A stretch of DNA of 40,560 nucleotides from Azonexaceae bacterium (GCA_009469675.1 SSSZ01000090.1:1-40560), one strand, 5' to 3'; positions 8,198 to 19,196 are shown, counted from the first letter of the stretch. Numbers and translations are program-made. Notes: generated by a model from the letters alone, not told the origin.

Positions 8198-8830
8198 TCA
8201 CTCCAGGCCGAAGAGGTCGAGCTTGCCGCGGCCGGCGCGGACGAGCTGGGGCGTCGCGGCGGTGAGGTCGATGACCGTGGTCGGAGCGGTGCCGCAATGG
8301 CCGCCGTCGAGGATGAGGTCGACGACGTCGTCCAGGCGGTCGCGGATTTCCCAGCCTTCGGTGAGGGGTTCGTCCTCCCCCGGCAAGAGAAGGGTGCTGG
8401 TAAGCAGGGGTTCGTTGAGTTCCTGCAAGACCGCCAGGGCCACCGGATGGTCGGGCACCCGCAGGCCGATGGTCTTGCGCTTGGGGTGGAGCACCCGGCG
8501 CGGCAATTCCTTGGTACCTTCGAGAATGAAGGTGTAGCTGCCCGGCGTGGCGGCCTTGAGCAGCCGGTACTGGACGTTGTCCACCTTGGCGTACTGAGCG
8601 ATTTCGGAAAGGTCGCGAACCATCAGGGTCAGATGGTGGCGCTCGTCCACCTGGCGAATCTGGCGGATGCGGTCCACCGCCGCCTTGTCTCCCAGGTGGC
8701 AACCCAGGGCGTAGCAGGAATCGGTGGGGATGACGACGATGCCGCCGCCCCGCACGATTTCGGCGGCCCGGGCGAGGAGCCGGGGCTGCGGCGTATCGGG
8801 GTGGATAACGAGGTACTGGGTGACCGGCAT
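8198..8830 (-). CDS. Sua5/YciO/YrdC-family protein (YciO type)
   Basis: A 210-residue protein with the YrdC fold: GGIVVIPTDSCYALGCH near residue 30, then FILEGTKELPRRVLHPKRKTIGLRVPDHP in the middle, and a late GTAPTTVIDL. The fold binds ATP and threonylcarbamate. TsaC and Sua5 make threonylcarbamoyl-AMP for the t6A base of tRNA. The sequence looks closer to the YciO branch, whose role is less certain, so I give no symbol. The ATG shares one base with the stop of the PHP gene (TGATG), and the same PHP-YciO-M50-trpS order is known from other betaproteobacteria. A longer frame extending to 9895 crosses the PHP gene and is not used. Confidence 0.88.
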   Translation of the reverse strand: MPVTQYLVIHPDTPQPRLLARAAEIVRGGGIVVIPTDSCYALGCHLGDKAAVDRIRQIRQVDERHHLTLMVRDLSEIAQYAKVDNVQYRLLKAATPGSYTFILEGTKELPRRVLHPKRKTIGLRVPDHPVALAVLQELNEPLLTSTLLLPGEDEPLTEGWEIRDRLDDVVDLILDGGHCGTAPTTVIDLTAATPQLVRAGRGKLDLFGLE

Positions 8831-9690
8831 CAGCCCACCAGGCGCCAGATCGGCTTCAAGTCTTCGGGCAGGCCGGGCAGGCGGCCGAGATCGACGTAAC
8901 TCTCGCCCGGCCCGTGGAAATCCGACCCCCGCGAGGCATGAAAGCCGTAGTGCCGCGCCAGGCGGGCGAAATGCAGGACATGGTCGGGCGTATGGCTGCC
9001 GCAGACCACTTCCAGCCCCTGGCCGCCGGTATCCTTGAAGGCGTCGAGAAAACGGCGCAGTTCGCCGTTGGAGACCTTGTAGCGGGCCGGGTGAGCCACC
9101 ACTGCCACGCCGCCCGCCGCGCCGATCCAGCCGATGGCGTCCTCGAGGGTGGCCCAGCGGTGATCGACGTAACCGGGCTTGCCCGGCGTCAGGTAGTACT
9201 GGAAGACGCTGGGCACATCCTTGGCGACGCCGGCTTCGACGAGGTAGCGGGCGAAGTGGGCGCGGGAGATCAGGCTCGGGTTGCCGGCATAGCGCATGGC
9301 CCCTTCGAAGACGCCAGGGATGCCGATGGCCGCAAGGGCTTCGGCCATGCGGCGGGCGCGCTCGACGCGGCCCTGGCGCAGGCTCTCCAGCCCGGAAACC
9401 AGGGCCGGGGCCTGGGGATCGAAGCCCAGGCCGACGATGTGGATGGGCGTGCCCTGCCATTCGATCGAGATTTCCACCCCGCTGATGAAGCCCATGCCGC
9501 ATTCGGCGGCGGCGGCGGCGGCTTCGGGCAGCCCGCCGATGGCGTCGTGGTCGGTCAGGGCCCACAGGTCGACACCGTTGGCCGCGGCCCGCCGGGCAAG
9601 TTCGGCAGGCGGCAGGAGGCCGTCGGAAACCACGGAATGGCAGTGAAAATCGAAGTTGGCGGGAGAGTTGACGGGTGACATGACAGGCAT
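8830..9690 (-). CDS. PHP-domain metal-dependent phosphoesterase (RNase AM / TrpH type)
   Basis: A 286-residue PHP-superfamily enzyme. Metal-binding motifs are FHCHSVVSDG at the N-terminus, LTDHDAIGG, GVEIS, VVAHPARY and RGSDFHGPG at the C-terminal end. This set matches the YciV/TrpH family, shown in E. coli to be a 5'-3' exoribonuclease (RNase AM) acting on short RNAs and on pAp. It is the first gene of the ten-gene minus-strand run. Two in-frame ATGs, 9690 and 9681, are possible; neither has a clear Shine-Dalgarno, and the promoter candidate just upstream would leave a very short leader. Confidence 0.9.
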   Translation of the reverse strand: MPVMSPVNSPANFDFHCHSVVSDGLLPPAELARRAAANGVDLWALTDHDAIGGLPEAAAAAAECGMGFISGVEISIEWQGTPIHIVGLGFDPQAPALVSGLESLRQGRVERARRMAEALAAIGIPGVFEGAMRYAGNPSLISRAHFARYLVEAGVAKDVPSVFQYYLTPGKPGYVDHRWATLEDAIGWIGAAGGVAVVAHPARYKVSNGELRRFLDAFKDTGGQGLEVVCGSHTPDHVLHFARLARHYGFHASRGSDFHGPGESYVDLGRLPGLPEDLKPIWRLVG

Positions 9691-9698
9691 TTTGGCTA

Positions 9699-9714
9699 AT
9701 CGAGTATTTTAGCA
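9699..9714 (-). promoter_or_regulatory. possible extended -10 promoter of the PHP-to-rluB operon
   Basis: On the minus strand the sequence TGCTAAAAT (9714-9706) fits an extended -10 element (TGnTATAAT type), placing transcription start near 9699, only about nine bases before the first ATG. I see no good -35 hexamer 16-18 bases upstream, which agrees with an extended -10 type. Prediction from sequence only. Confidence 0.35.
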
Positions 9715-9757
9715 TGAAGGCCAGGCTTCCCCCGGAACCGTTCTGCCGCGGCCGTAG

Positions 9758-9786
9758 TTGCCAGAGCCTGGCGCTTGGGCTAAAGT
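9758..9786 (+). promoter_or_regulatory. predicted sigma-70 promoter of the gcv operon
   Basis: TTGCCA (9758-9763), a 17-base spacer and TAAAGT (9781-9786) form a good sigma-70 promoter. The predicted start near 9793 coincides with the 5' edge of the glycine riboswitch, which supports the call. It is divergent from the PHP operon promoter about 50 bases to the left. Confidence 0.55.
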
Positions 9787-9791
9787 TCGCC

Positions 9792-9968
9792 CCGTTCCGC
9801 GGGAGAGCGCAGATCATTCTGCCGCCGAAGGCGCAATCCACCCGAAAACGCTCAGGCCAAAGGACCGCGGAACCGGGGCCGGTCAGGCCCTGCAACTCTG
9901 GAGAGCGGCGCCGCTGTCGACGGCGCCCACCGATGGGGCAAATCTCTCAGGTATCAAGGACAGAGGGG
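9792..9968 (+). promoter_or_regulatory. tandem glycine riboswitch upstream of gcvT
   Basis: Two glycine aptamers lie head to tail. Aptamer 1 (about 9793-9873) has a closing stem GTTCCGCG/CGCGGAAC and the conserved GGGAGAGCGC, GCCGCCGAAGGCGCAA and CTCAGGCCAAAGGACCG elements. Aptamer 2 (about 9893-9968) has CTCTGGAGAGCG, CACCGATGGGGCAAA and CTCTCAGGTATCAAGGACAGAG. The short linker CCGGGGCCGGTCAGGCCCTGCAA separates them roughly. Position directly before gcvT-gcvH-gcvP fits the known role, in which glycine binding switches on glycine cleavage. Confidence 0.95.
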
Positions 9969-9995
9969 TGAAACGTTAGATCGTTCCACCCTGTT
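9966..9995 (+). terminator. putative riboswitch expression platform (terminator-like hairpin)
   Basis: GGGTGAAACG (9966-9975), loop TTAGAT, and CGTTCCACCC (9982-9991) form a ten-pair stem with one mismatch, followed by TGTTTCCGTTT. Its 5' arm abuts and partly overlaps the 3' side of the closing stem of aptamer 2. Glycine binding could therefore block it and allow read-through into gcvT. The U tract is interrupted, so it may be weak; a role in ribosome access is the alternative. Confidence 0.5.
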
Positions 9996-10040
9996 TCCGT
10001 TTCTCGAATCGGCGTGCACAAACGCCTGCAAGGGATTGAT

Positions 10041-11120
10041 ATGCTGAAGAAAACTGTCTTGAATGCCGCCCACCGCGCCCTTGGCGCCCGGATGGTCGAT
10101 TTCGGCGGCTGGGACATGCCCGTCAATTACGGCTCCCAGATCGAGGAACACCACGCCGTGCGCCGCGACTGCGGCATGTTCGATGTTTCCCACATGTGCC
10201 CGATCGATATCGCCGGCCCCGCCGCCCGCGCCTTTCTTGCCCGCCTCGTCGCCAACGATGTGGCCAAGCTCCGGGCCCCGGGCAAGGCGCTCTACGCCTG
10301 CATGCTCAACCCGAGCGGCGGGGTGGTGGACGATCTCATCATCTACTTCCTTGCCGAAGGACGTTTTCGCGTCGTGGTCAACGCCGGCACCGCCGACAAG
10401 GACATCCGCTGGATGCACGACCGCCTGGCCGAGTGGAAGCTCGACCTCGCCATCACCCCCCGGCGCGATCTGGCCATGATCGCCGTCCAGGGCCCCAACG
10501 CCCGCGCCAAGGTCTGGCAGGTTCTGCCCGAGACCGAGGCGGCGACCCGGGAGTTGAAACCCTTCTTCGCCGTCGAGGCGGGCGACTATTTCATCGCCAG
10601 CACCGGCTACACCGGCGAGGACGGCTACGAGATCATGCTTCCCACCGAGCGCGCCGAAGCCCTGTGGGCGGCGCTCCACGCCGCCGGCGTCGCCCCCTGC
10701 GGCCTGGGTGCCCGCGACACCCTGCGCCTGGAAGCCGGGATGAATCTCTACGGCCAGGACATGGACGAGAACATCTCCCCCCTCGACGCCGGCCTGGCCT
10801 GGACGGTGTCCCTGGACGGCGACCGCGACTTCGTCGGCCGGGCGGCCCTGGTCGCCACCGGCCAGCAGCGCGGCTTCCTCGGCCTGGTGCTGCTCGACAA
10901 GGGCGTTTTGCGCAGCCACCAGACCGTCCTCACGGCCTGGGGCGAAGGCGAAATCACCAGCGGCAGCTTCTCGCCCACCCTGCAGCAGTCCATCGCCCTG
11001 GCCCGCCTGCCCCGCGGCGTCGCCGTCGGCGACGAAGTGCACGTCCTGATCCGCGACAAGCGCCTCAAGGCCAAGGTCGTCAAGCCGGTCTTCGCCCGCC
11101 ACGGCAAGGCCCTGGTTTGA
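10041..11120 (+). CDS. gcvT: aminomethyltransferase, glycine cleavage T protein
   Basis: A 359-residue T protein. It releases ammonia from the aminomethyl group held on lipoylated H protein and passes the methylene to tetrahydrofolate. Family motifs: [20 protein letters not shown] at the start, [18 protein letters not shown], the folate region [10 protein letters not shown], and [20 protein letters not shown]. The length is normal. The ATG at 10041 is chosen because AAGGGA lies seven bases before it and because the alignment-like start [15 protein letters not shown] is typical; the upstream in-frame start at 10014 has no ribosome site. It is controlled by the glycine riboswitch. Confidence 0.96.
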   Translation: MLKKTVLNAAHRALGARMVDFGGWDMPVNYGSQIEEHHAVRRDCGMFDVSHMCPIDIAGPAARAFLARLVANDVAKLRAPGKALYACMLNPSGGVVDDLIIYFLAEGRFRVVVNAGTADKDIRWMHDRLAEWKLDLAITPRRDLAMIAVQGPNARAKVWQVLPETEAATRELKPFFAVEAGDYFIASTGYTGEDGYEIMLPTERAEALWAALHAAGVAPCGLGARDTLRLEAGMNLYGQDMDENISPLDAGLAWTVSLDGDRDFVGRAALVATGQQRGFLGLVLLDKGVLRSHQTVLTAWGEGEITSGSFSPTLQQSIALARLPRGVAVGDEVHVLIRDKRLKAKVVKPVFARHGKALV

Positions 11121-11157
11121 CCGCTCCGACCCGCCCACCCCAATGACCCGGCGCTGC

Positions 11158-11196
11158 GGCCCCCGCGCCCCCCGCTTCCGGGCCGTCGCGGGGGCC
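11158..11196 (+). repeat. strong GC hairpin between gcvT and gcvH
   Basis: GGCCCCCGCG (11158-11167) and CGCGGGGGCC (11187-11196) form a perfect ten-pair stem with a 19-base loop inside the 124-base gcvT-gcvH gap. No U tract follows, so it is more likely an mRNA stability or processing element, setting T versus H/P protein levels, than a terminator. The role is inferred. Confidence 0.6.
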
Positions 11197-11244
11197 GCCG
11201 CCCGCCCCAACCTCTTTACCAAATAACCCTGTCAGGAGAAAGCC

Positions 11245-11628
11245 ATGTCCCTCGTTCCCGCCGATCTCAAATACACCGCCTCCCACGAATGGCTGCGCCT
11301 CGAAGCCGACGGCACGGTCACGGTCGGCATCACCGACCACGCCCAGGAGGCCCTGGGCGACCTGGTCTATATCGAACTGCCCGAAGTCGGCGCCCATTTC
11401 GCCGCCGACAAGGAACTGGCCGTGGTCGAATCGGTCAAGGCGGCGGCCGACGTCTACGCGCCGCTTTCCGGCACCGTCACGGCGGTGAACCAGGACGCCG
11501 CCGACGCCCCCGAAAGCGTCAACCGAGACGCCTACGCCGCCTGGCTGTTCAAGATGAAACCCGACAACGCCGCCGACTTCGCCGGGCTGCTCGAACCTGC
11601 TGCCTACCAGGCCAGCGCCGACGCCTGA
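11245..11628 (+). CDS. gcvH: glycine cleavage H protein (lipoyl carrier)
   Basis: A 127-residue lipoyl-domain protein that shuttles the aminomethyl intermediate between P, T and L proteins. The lipoylation site is Lys65 in [17 protein letters not shown], and the N-terminal [25 protein letters not shown] is typical. AGGAGA precedes the ATG by about seven bases. It is followed 13 bases later by gcvP. Confidence 0.97.
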   Translation: MSLVPADLKYTASHEWLRLEADGTVTVGITDHAQEALGDLVYIELPEVGAHFAADKELAVVESVKAAADVYAPLSGTVTAVNQDAADAPESVNRDAYAAWLFKMKPDNAADFAGLLEPAAYQASADA

Positions 11629-11641
11629 GCGAGGACCGCCC

Positions 11642-14533
<2,892 letters not shown>

Positions 14534-14547
14534 CCGCAACGCGAAGA

Positions 14548-14580
14548 GGCCCGGGCGGAATCATCCGCCGGGGCCGTTTA
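14548..14580 (+). terminator. Rho-independent terminator of the gcv operon
   Basis: GGCCCGGGCGGA (14548-14559), loop ATCA, and TCCGCCGGGGCC (14564-14575) form a 12-pair stem with one mismatch, followed by GTTTA. It lies 15 bases past the gcvP stop. The U tract is short but the stem is very stable. Confidence 0.75.
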
Positions 14581-14669
14581 CATCGGTGCCGAATAGAATC
14601 CTCTGTTGTGAAGCCGATCCGGAGTTCATTCACGTACGATCCCAACCTGCCACCGAAGTTGCTGGCCTC

Positions 14670-14698
14670 TTGAAATTCCCGAAAAGCAGCCGTTCATA
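14670..14698 (+). promoter_or_regulatory. weak candidate promoter for the restriction-modification genes
   Basis: TTGAAA (14670-14675), 17 bases, and TTCATA (14693-14698) resemble a sigma-70 promoter in the AT-richer gap before the methylase. No controller-protein gene or C-box-like repeat is seen between gcvP and the methylase, so timing control by a C protein is not apparent. Confidence 0.3.
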
Positions 14699-14767
14699 GC
14701 GGCAAGGTTGGGCTAGGATGGCAACCGTCAGTCGAGATCCGCCGGGCAATAGGACTACGCGAAGAAC

Positions 14768-16120
14768 ATGGAAAAGAAACAGAAATTCAAAGTTATCTCA
14801 CTATTTTCGGGCGGGATGGGCCTAGATCTTGGCCTCGATGCGACGGGGCGATACGAGATCGTTGCCTGCGTCGAAAAGGAAGGTATCTTCTGCACGACGA
14901 TCAAACGAAACATCGCGGCAGGTAGAATCAACCCAAATCTTCTCGTATTTGAACGAGATATCTCCCACCTCAATCCAGCAGAAGTTCTGCATGCCGTGGG
15001 ACTCAAGCCGGGTGAAGTCGATTTGCTGATCGGCGGCCCTCCCTGCCAATCCTTCAGTACTGCCGGCAATAGGGGGACGGTACAAGACCCTAGAGGGACA
15101 CTGCTTTGGCAGTTTCTGCGGTTTGTCGAATATATGCAGCCCAAGTTCTTTTTGATGGAGAATGTTCGCGGGCTAATTTCGGCGGCCCTGCAGCACCGCC
15201 CGATTGCTCAACGCCCAGAAAACGGGGGGCCACCCCTTAGCGTCGAAGAAGAACCTGGCTCAGTCGTAAGGCGCTTTTCCCGTGACCTCCAAGCGATTCC
15301 GAATTCGGCGTACCACCTTGACGTGTTCGAAGTAAATTCGGTCAATTACGGTGCGCCACAAATTCGTGAAAGAGTGATTTTCGTCGGCAATCGTTTCAAT
15401 GTGCAGGTGGATTTCCCCAATCCCACTCACGGTCCAATCGGTGTTGTAAAACCTCAGGCAGATCTATTTCACCCCGAAGCCATTCAGCCGTGGGCGACTT
15501 TGCGTGATGCCATCGGTGATCTGCACGAGGATAGTCCGGTTGTGCTGGATTTCAGCCCGAGGAAGAAGCGCTTTTTGTCGCTCATTCCACAAGGAGCAAA
15601 TTGGAGAAGCCTGCCCGTTGAGTTGCAACAAGAATCGATGGGCAGGGCATGGCATGCCAAAGGCGGGCGATCCGGGTGGTGGCGCCGGCTAACATTCGAC
15701 CTTCCTTGCCCAACGCTAGTCACAATGCCAAATCATGCCAGCACTTCGCTTTGCCATCCTGTTGAAACGAGGGCGCTCAGCCTGCGCGAGTATGCACGTA
15801 TCCAGGAATTTCCCGATTGCTGGGAGTTTGCCGGAACGGTTTCCGAGCAGTATCGCCAAGTCGGCAACGCGGTTCCCACCAGACTGGGAAGAGTCGCCGG
15901 AAAAACCATCGCAGAGTGCCTTGATTCAATACAAGCGGGTGCCTGGAAAAGATTGGCCGCAGCTCCTGATGCATTTAGAATAATCTACATTCAGTCACAC
16001 GTCCGAACTCGCCAGTGGTTCAAGAACGGAAGGACAATCGTCTGGCAAGAGGGGCACGACTCCGACGAAGCCACCTACGCGCCAAGCAAGACTCAGCGAA
16101 AAACGCGGAAAATCGCATAG
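14768..16120 (+). CDS. DNA (cytosine-5-)-methyltransferase of a type II R-M system
   Basis: A 450-residue C5-cytosine methylase. Motif I is VISLFSGGMGLDLGLDATG (9-27). Motif IV, GGPPCQSFSTAGNRG, carries the catalytic Cys93. Motif VI is MENVRGL with Glu131, and motif VIII is QIRERVIFVGNR. Motifs IX-X are REYARIQEFPDCW and QVGNAVPTRLG. It protects the host's DNA from the endonuclease encoded 11 bases downstream. A variable target-recognition region lies between motifs VIII and IX and does not show the target by eye. GC content and codon use are clearly less extreme than in gcvP, pointing to horizontal gain. The ribosome site (GAAGAAC) is poor. Confidence 0.93.
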   Translation: MEKKQKFKVISLFSGGMGLDLGLDATGRYEIVACVEKEGIFCTTIKRNIAAGRINPNLLVFERDISHLNPAEVLHAVGLKPGEVDLLIGGPPCQSFSTAGNRGTVQDPRGTLLWQFLRFVEYMQPKFFLMENVRGLISAALQHRPIAQRPENGGPPLSVEEEPGSVVRRFSRDLQAIPNSAYHLDVFEVNSVNYGAPQIRERVIFVGNRFNVQVDFPNPTHGPIGVVKPQADLFHPEAIQPWATLRDAIGDLHEDSPVVLDFSPRKKRFLSLIPQGANWRSLPVELQQESMGRAWHAKGGRSGWWRRLTFDLPCPTLVTMPNHASTSLCHPVETRALSLREYARIQEFPDCWEFAGTVSEQYRQVGNAVPTRLGRVAGKTIAECLDSIQAGAWKRLAAAPDAFRIIYIQSHVRTRQWFKNGRTIVWQEGHDSDEATYAPSKTQRKTRKIA

Positions 16121-16131
16121 GAAAGAATGCC

Positions 16132-17106
16132 ATGGCAAGAGGTCATTCGGGACTACCCAAAGGTGGTCCGCTCACCTTAAGCAAGTCAACACTGCTTCTG
16201 GCGCTCAACCAGATTGACCGTGACAGTCGCGCCAGACAACGAGTCTTGGAGATCGAAAGTCGGTTTCGCGCCAAGATTGGCAACCATGTAGCCAACCTAC
16301 CTGCCGCCGAGTCGGCATTTGCCAAATTCTCCACAAGCCCGTTCGTGCTGATGATGTATTCCCAGCGCAATCACTACTCGCGAATCAGCCAGATCGAAGG
16401 TGACATTCTGCCGGCAAAGCTCTTTTCCTCCATGGAAACCTCCGCTGGGAGGATGATCGAGGAGATTTTGCTACCCGTATTTGGTTGGCAATGCGTTCTC
16501 AGCGAGATGCATAGCTCAAACTCATCTCTTGACGGGAGGCGGCGCGAAGGCAATGTACTTAAGGTCGCCACGCTCAAGAGCGGCCCGCGTTGTTTGAATG
16601 ATGAGATGAGCGAAAACTTCGCCGATGCCATCATCAGCCATGCACCAACCTGGGCTGAAGAAGCGGGGGTTAGGCACCTCGATTTCACCTACGGCGTACT
16701 CTACGGAACCGAGAAGCGTTCTAACAAGAAAGATTGGCATATTTTGCGCAATCTTGCCGAGAAGTTGCCCGACACCTGTTTTCATGAGCACCCGCACAAC
16801 CGTTGGCACTGTCGATTCACTCATCAAGGAATCGACACTACGGCTACGATTCGCATTGGAAAAACCTGGTGGGACTTTCTCGGCGGCCCAACCTGTTTCA
16901 TCGAACTATGCACGGCGTTAATTCGCGCCTGCGTTCGACCGGGAGAGTTTGACGCCGATGATTATGGCTACACGATTTCAGATTTGGCGGAAATCGTCTC
17001 CACACGGAACGTGCCCGAAGCATTCAATTCTGCCCTGCTTCAGCGAAGCCAGATTCCGTGGTTGTTTTTCCTTGCACGGCATTTCTGCGACTCGTTAACC
17101 GATTAG
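16132..17106 (+). CDS. type II restriction endonuclease, EcoO109I-like
   Basis: A 324-residue protein following the methylase by 11 bases. By memory comparison, its layout matches EcoO109I (PD-(D/E)XK fold, target RGGNCCY). Matching landmarks are SPFVLMMY at about 69-76, RMIEEILLPVFGW at 107-119, ATLKSGPR at 146-153 (candidate catalytic lysine region after Asp134), FTYGVLYGTEKRS..DWHILRN at 185-207, and IGKTWWDFLGG. The protein is about 50 residues longer than EcoO109I, mainly at the N-terminus. I start at 16132, where AGGAAAG lies eight bases upstream; an in-frame start at 16015 would overlap the methylase by 106 bases. Specificity is only a guess from the family. Confidence 0.7.
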   Translation: MARGHSGLPKGGPLTLSKSTLLLALNQIDRDSRARQRVLEIESRFRAKIGNHVANLPAAESAFAKFSTSPFVLMMYSQRNHYSRISQIEGDILPAKLFSSMETSAGRMIEEILLPVFGWQCVLSEMHSSNSSLDGRRREGNVLKVATLKSGPRCLNDEMSENFADAIISHAPTWAEEAGVRHLDFTYGVLYGTEKRSNKKDWHILRNLAEKLPDTCFHEHPHNRWHCRFTHQGIDTTATIRIGKTWWDFLGGPTCFIELCTALIRACVRPGEFDADDYGYTISDLAEIVSTRNVPEAFNSALLQRSQIPWLFFLARHFCDSLTD

Positions 17107-17176
17107 CCACCTGACTATGGTTGGTCCGCAACTGCAATTCGGTTCTATCTGCCCCGCCCGGTTTCCGGAGACCGCG

Positions 17177-18490
17177 ATGACTGCACCCGATCTGCCCCGC
17201 CTGGCCGCCCTCGCCGCCCTGGCCTGCGCCGCCACCGCGGCGATCGCTCAGGCGCCCTACCAGTACGACAACAAGCTGCCGCCGTCGCCGGACTATATCG
17301 GCGAAATCCGGCGCGGCCCCGACGGACAGTTGCGGACCGTGCCGGCGCCGGCGGCGGAACCCGCCCCGGCCGCAGCGATGCCGGCGACGGCGCTCGGCCC
17401 GGGCCAGAAGGTGATCCGGGTCGGCGACGGCGACGGCCTCATTTCCCTGGCGGAAGCGGCCCGCCTGGCCCGGGACGGCGACATCGTCGAAATTGCGCCG
17501 GGGAGCTATCGCCGCCAGCCGGTGGTGTGGACGCAAAAACGCCTGACCATCCGGGGGGTCGGCGAGCGCCCGGTCATGGTAGCCGACGGGGCGAGCGCCG
17601 AAGGCAAGGCGATCTGGGTCATCCGCCACGGCGATTTCACCGTCGACAACATCGAGTTCCGCGGCGCCCGCGTGGCCGACGGCAACGGCGCCGGCATCCG
17701 CTTCGAGCGGGGCAGCCTGCGCTTGAAGCGCTGCGCCTTTTTCGACAACGAAATGGGACTCCTTGCCGGCAACAACGCCGACTCGACCCTTGAGATCAGC
17801 GACAGCGAATTCGGCCAGGCGCCCCGCCACGACGGCCCCCTGCACCATCTGCTCTACGTCGGCGCGATCGGCAAATTCAGCCTGACGGGCAGCCGCTTTT
17901 CCGGCGGTTATCGCGGCCATCTGGTGAAATCCCGGGCCCGGGACAATTTCGTCGCCTACAACCTCCTGGTCGACGGCCCCGCCGGCAAGGCCTCCTACGA
18001 GCTGGAATTCCCCAACGGCGGCATCGCCTACGTCATCGGCAACGTCATCGGCCAAAGCGCCGGCACCGACAACCCGACCCTCGTGGCCTACGGCGCCGAA
18101 GGCCCGCGCTGGCCGGAAAACGCCCTCTACCTCGCCCACAACACCCTAATCAACGACCTGCACCACGGCAACTTCGTCTTCGCCTGGGCCGACAAGCTCG
18201 GCCCCGCCACCGAAGTCTGGGCCATCAACAACCTGCTGGTCGGCTACGGCAACCTCGATCCGGCGCCCCACGGGCGTTTCGAAGGCAACCCCACGGTCTC
18301 CCGCGCCGCCCTTATCGAAACCGGCGGGGTGCCCCTGCGGCTCACCACCGATTCGCCGCTACGCGGCTCGGTGCGCACCGCCGGCATGGCCGGGGCGCGT
18401 TCCCTCGTACCCCAGGCCGAATTCGTCTTCCCCGTCGGCTCGCGCCCCCTCCAGCCGCCCTCGCGGGTCTCGCCGGGAGCCTTCCAGTAG
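17177..18490 (+). CDS. secreted right-handed parallel beta-helix protein
   Basis: A 437-residue protein with a probable Sec signal peptide (MTAPDLPRLAALAALACA...AIAQA, about 26 residues). A Pro/Ala linker follows, then from about residue 75 a repetitive region of short beta strands: GDIVEIAPGSYRRQPVVW, KRLTIRGVGERPVMV, FTVDNIEFRGARV, GSLRLKRCAFFDNEMGLLAG, STLEISDSEF. This is the pattern of right-handed parallel beta-helix proteins (pectate-lyase-like, periplasmic copper-binding NosD-like repeats). Such folds bind or cleave polysaccharide, but no catalytic set can be named here. GGAG lies seven bases before the ATG at 17177; an earlier in-frame start at 17117 has no ribosome site and would spoil the signal peptide. 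It begins 70 bases after the endonuclease, back in GC-rich sequence. Confidence 0.8.
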   Translation: MTAPDLPRLAALAALACAATAAIAQAPYQYDNKLPPSPDYIGEIRRGPDGQLRTVPAPAAEPAPAAAMPATALGPGQKVIRVGDGDGLISLAEAARLARDGDIVEIAPGSYRRQPVVWTQKRLTIRGVGERPVMVADGASAEGKAIWVIRHGDFTVDNIEFRGARVADGNGAGIRFERGSLRLKRCAFFDNEMGLLAGNNADSTLEISDSEFGQAPRHDGPLHHLLYVGAIGKFSLTGSRFSGGYRGHLVKSRARDNFVAYNLLVDGPAGKASYELEFPNGGIAYVIGNVIGQSAGTDNPTLVAYGAEGPRWPENALYLAHNTLINDLHHGNFVFAWADKLGPATEVWAINNLLVGYGNLDPAPHGRFEGNPTVSRAALIETGGVPLRLTTDSPLRGSVRTAGMAGARSLVPQAEFVFPVGSRPLQPPSRVSPGAFQ

Positions 18491-18587
18491 CCCTGCCGAC
18501 GGCCTGCACCGGGCTGCCGACCGGCGGTACTGGTCAAAATCCGCCGGTGGTGTAAAGTTAAACCAGGTTTTGTCGAAGGAGATCACC

Positions 18588-18794
18588 ATGGCTGTCGATT
18601 CCGTCACGTCCAGCAGCAGCGCCGCCGCCTCCGCCCTGCGCCGCAATGCCGAAAACCAGCAGACGCAGCAGATCCAGGCCGAAAAGCAGGAACCCAAGGT
18701 CAAGGAGCGTAGCGAAAAGCAGGAAGAGGCACCCCGTCCCGTGGTCAATGCCGAGGGCCAGACCACCGGCACGCGGATCAACGTCACCGCCTGA
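18588..18794 (+). CDS. small charged protein of unknown function (twin A)
   Basis: A 68-residue, highly hydrophilic protein: a Ser/Ala-rich start (MAVDSVTSSSSAAASALR), a Gln/Glu/Lys-rich middle likely to be helical or disordered (NAENQQTQQIQAEKQEPK), and the end GQTTGTRINVTA. GAAGGAG precedes the ATG. It has no signal peptide, membrane segment or recognised domain. The next gene, 24 bases downstream, encodes a longer protein with look-alike ends (MAISSLSAS at the start, PGTVIDTTA at the end), so the two are probably co-expressed and related in role. A promoter-like TGGTCA-N16-TAAAGT lies upstream around 18530-18560. Confidence 0.7.
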   Translation: MAVDSVTSSSSAAASALRRNAENQQTQQIQAEKQEPKVKERSEKQEEAPRPVVNAEGQTTGTRINVTA

Positions 18795-18818
18795 TTTTCC
18801 GCGCCGGGGAGGGTTCCC

Positions 18819-19196
18819 ATGGCGATTTCGTCGCTCTCCGCAAGCCCGCCATCGTTCCGCCAGCTCCAGGCCCAGCGGGCCGCCGAACAGGCCGAACAGG
18901 CCGCCCGCGCCCTGCGGCAGCGCTCCGACGCCGCCCAGCGGGAGGCCGACCGGGCGGTGGACACGGCACGCAGCCTCAAACTCCAGTCGGACCAGGCAGA
19001 AGGCAGCGCCGACAACGCCCGCCAGGGAGCGGCCAGCTTGAAGTCGCTGCAACGCCTGGGCGAGCGCCTGGAGAACACCTACCAACGGGTCGCCACGGCG
19101 CAAAGCGCCGCCTCGGCTTCGCCGGCACCCCGGGTCGCCGTGGTCGTGGCGCCGGCCGCCAGCCCGCCCGGCACCGTCATCGATACCACCGCCTGA
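18819..19196 (+). CDS. small coiled-coil protein of unknown function (twin B)
   Basis: A 125-residue protein with a Ser-rich start (MAISSLSASPPSFRQLQ). A long Ala/Arg/Glu/Gln helix predicted as coiled coil follows from about residue 15 to 95 (EQAEQAARALRQRSDAAQRE through LQRLGERLENTYQRVATAQS). The Ala/Pro/Val tail ends PPGTVIDTTA. GGGAGGG lies about eight bases before the ATG. There is no signal peptide. Start and end resemble the 68-residue neighbour, so I treat them as a pair. The heptad-like spacing suggests self-assembly. No function can be assigned. Confidence 0.7.
   Translation: MAISSLSASPPSFRQLQAQRAAEQAEQAARALRQRSDAAQREADRAVDTARSLKLQSDQAEGSADNARQGAASLKSLQRLGERLENTYQRVATAQSAASASPAPRVAVVVAPAASPPGTVIDTTA

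Noticed and set aside
14534-14767. Controller (C) protein gene or C box before the methylase
   Set aside because: No small helix-turn-helix frame and no tandem C-box repeats are seen in this gap.
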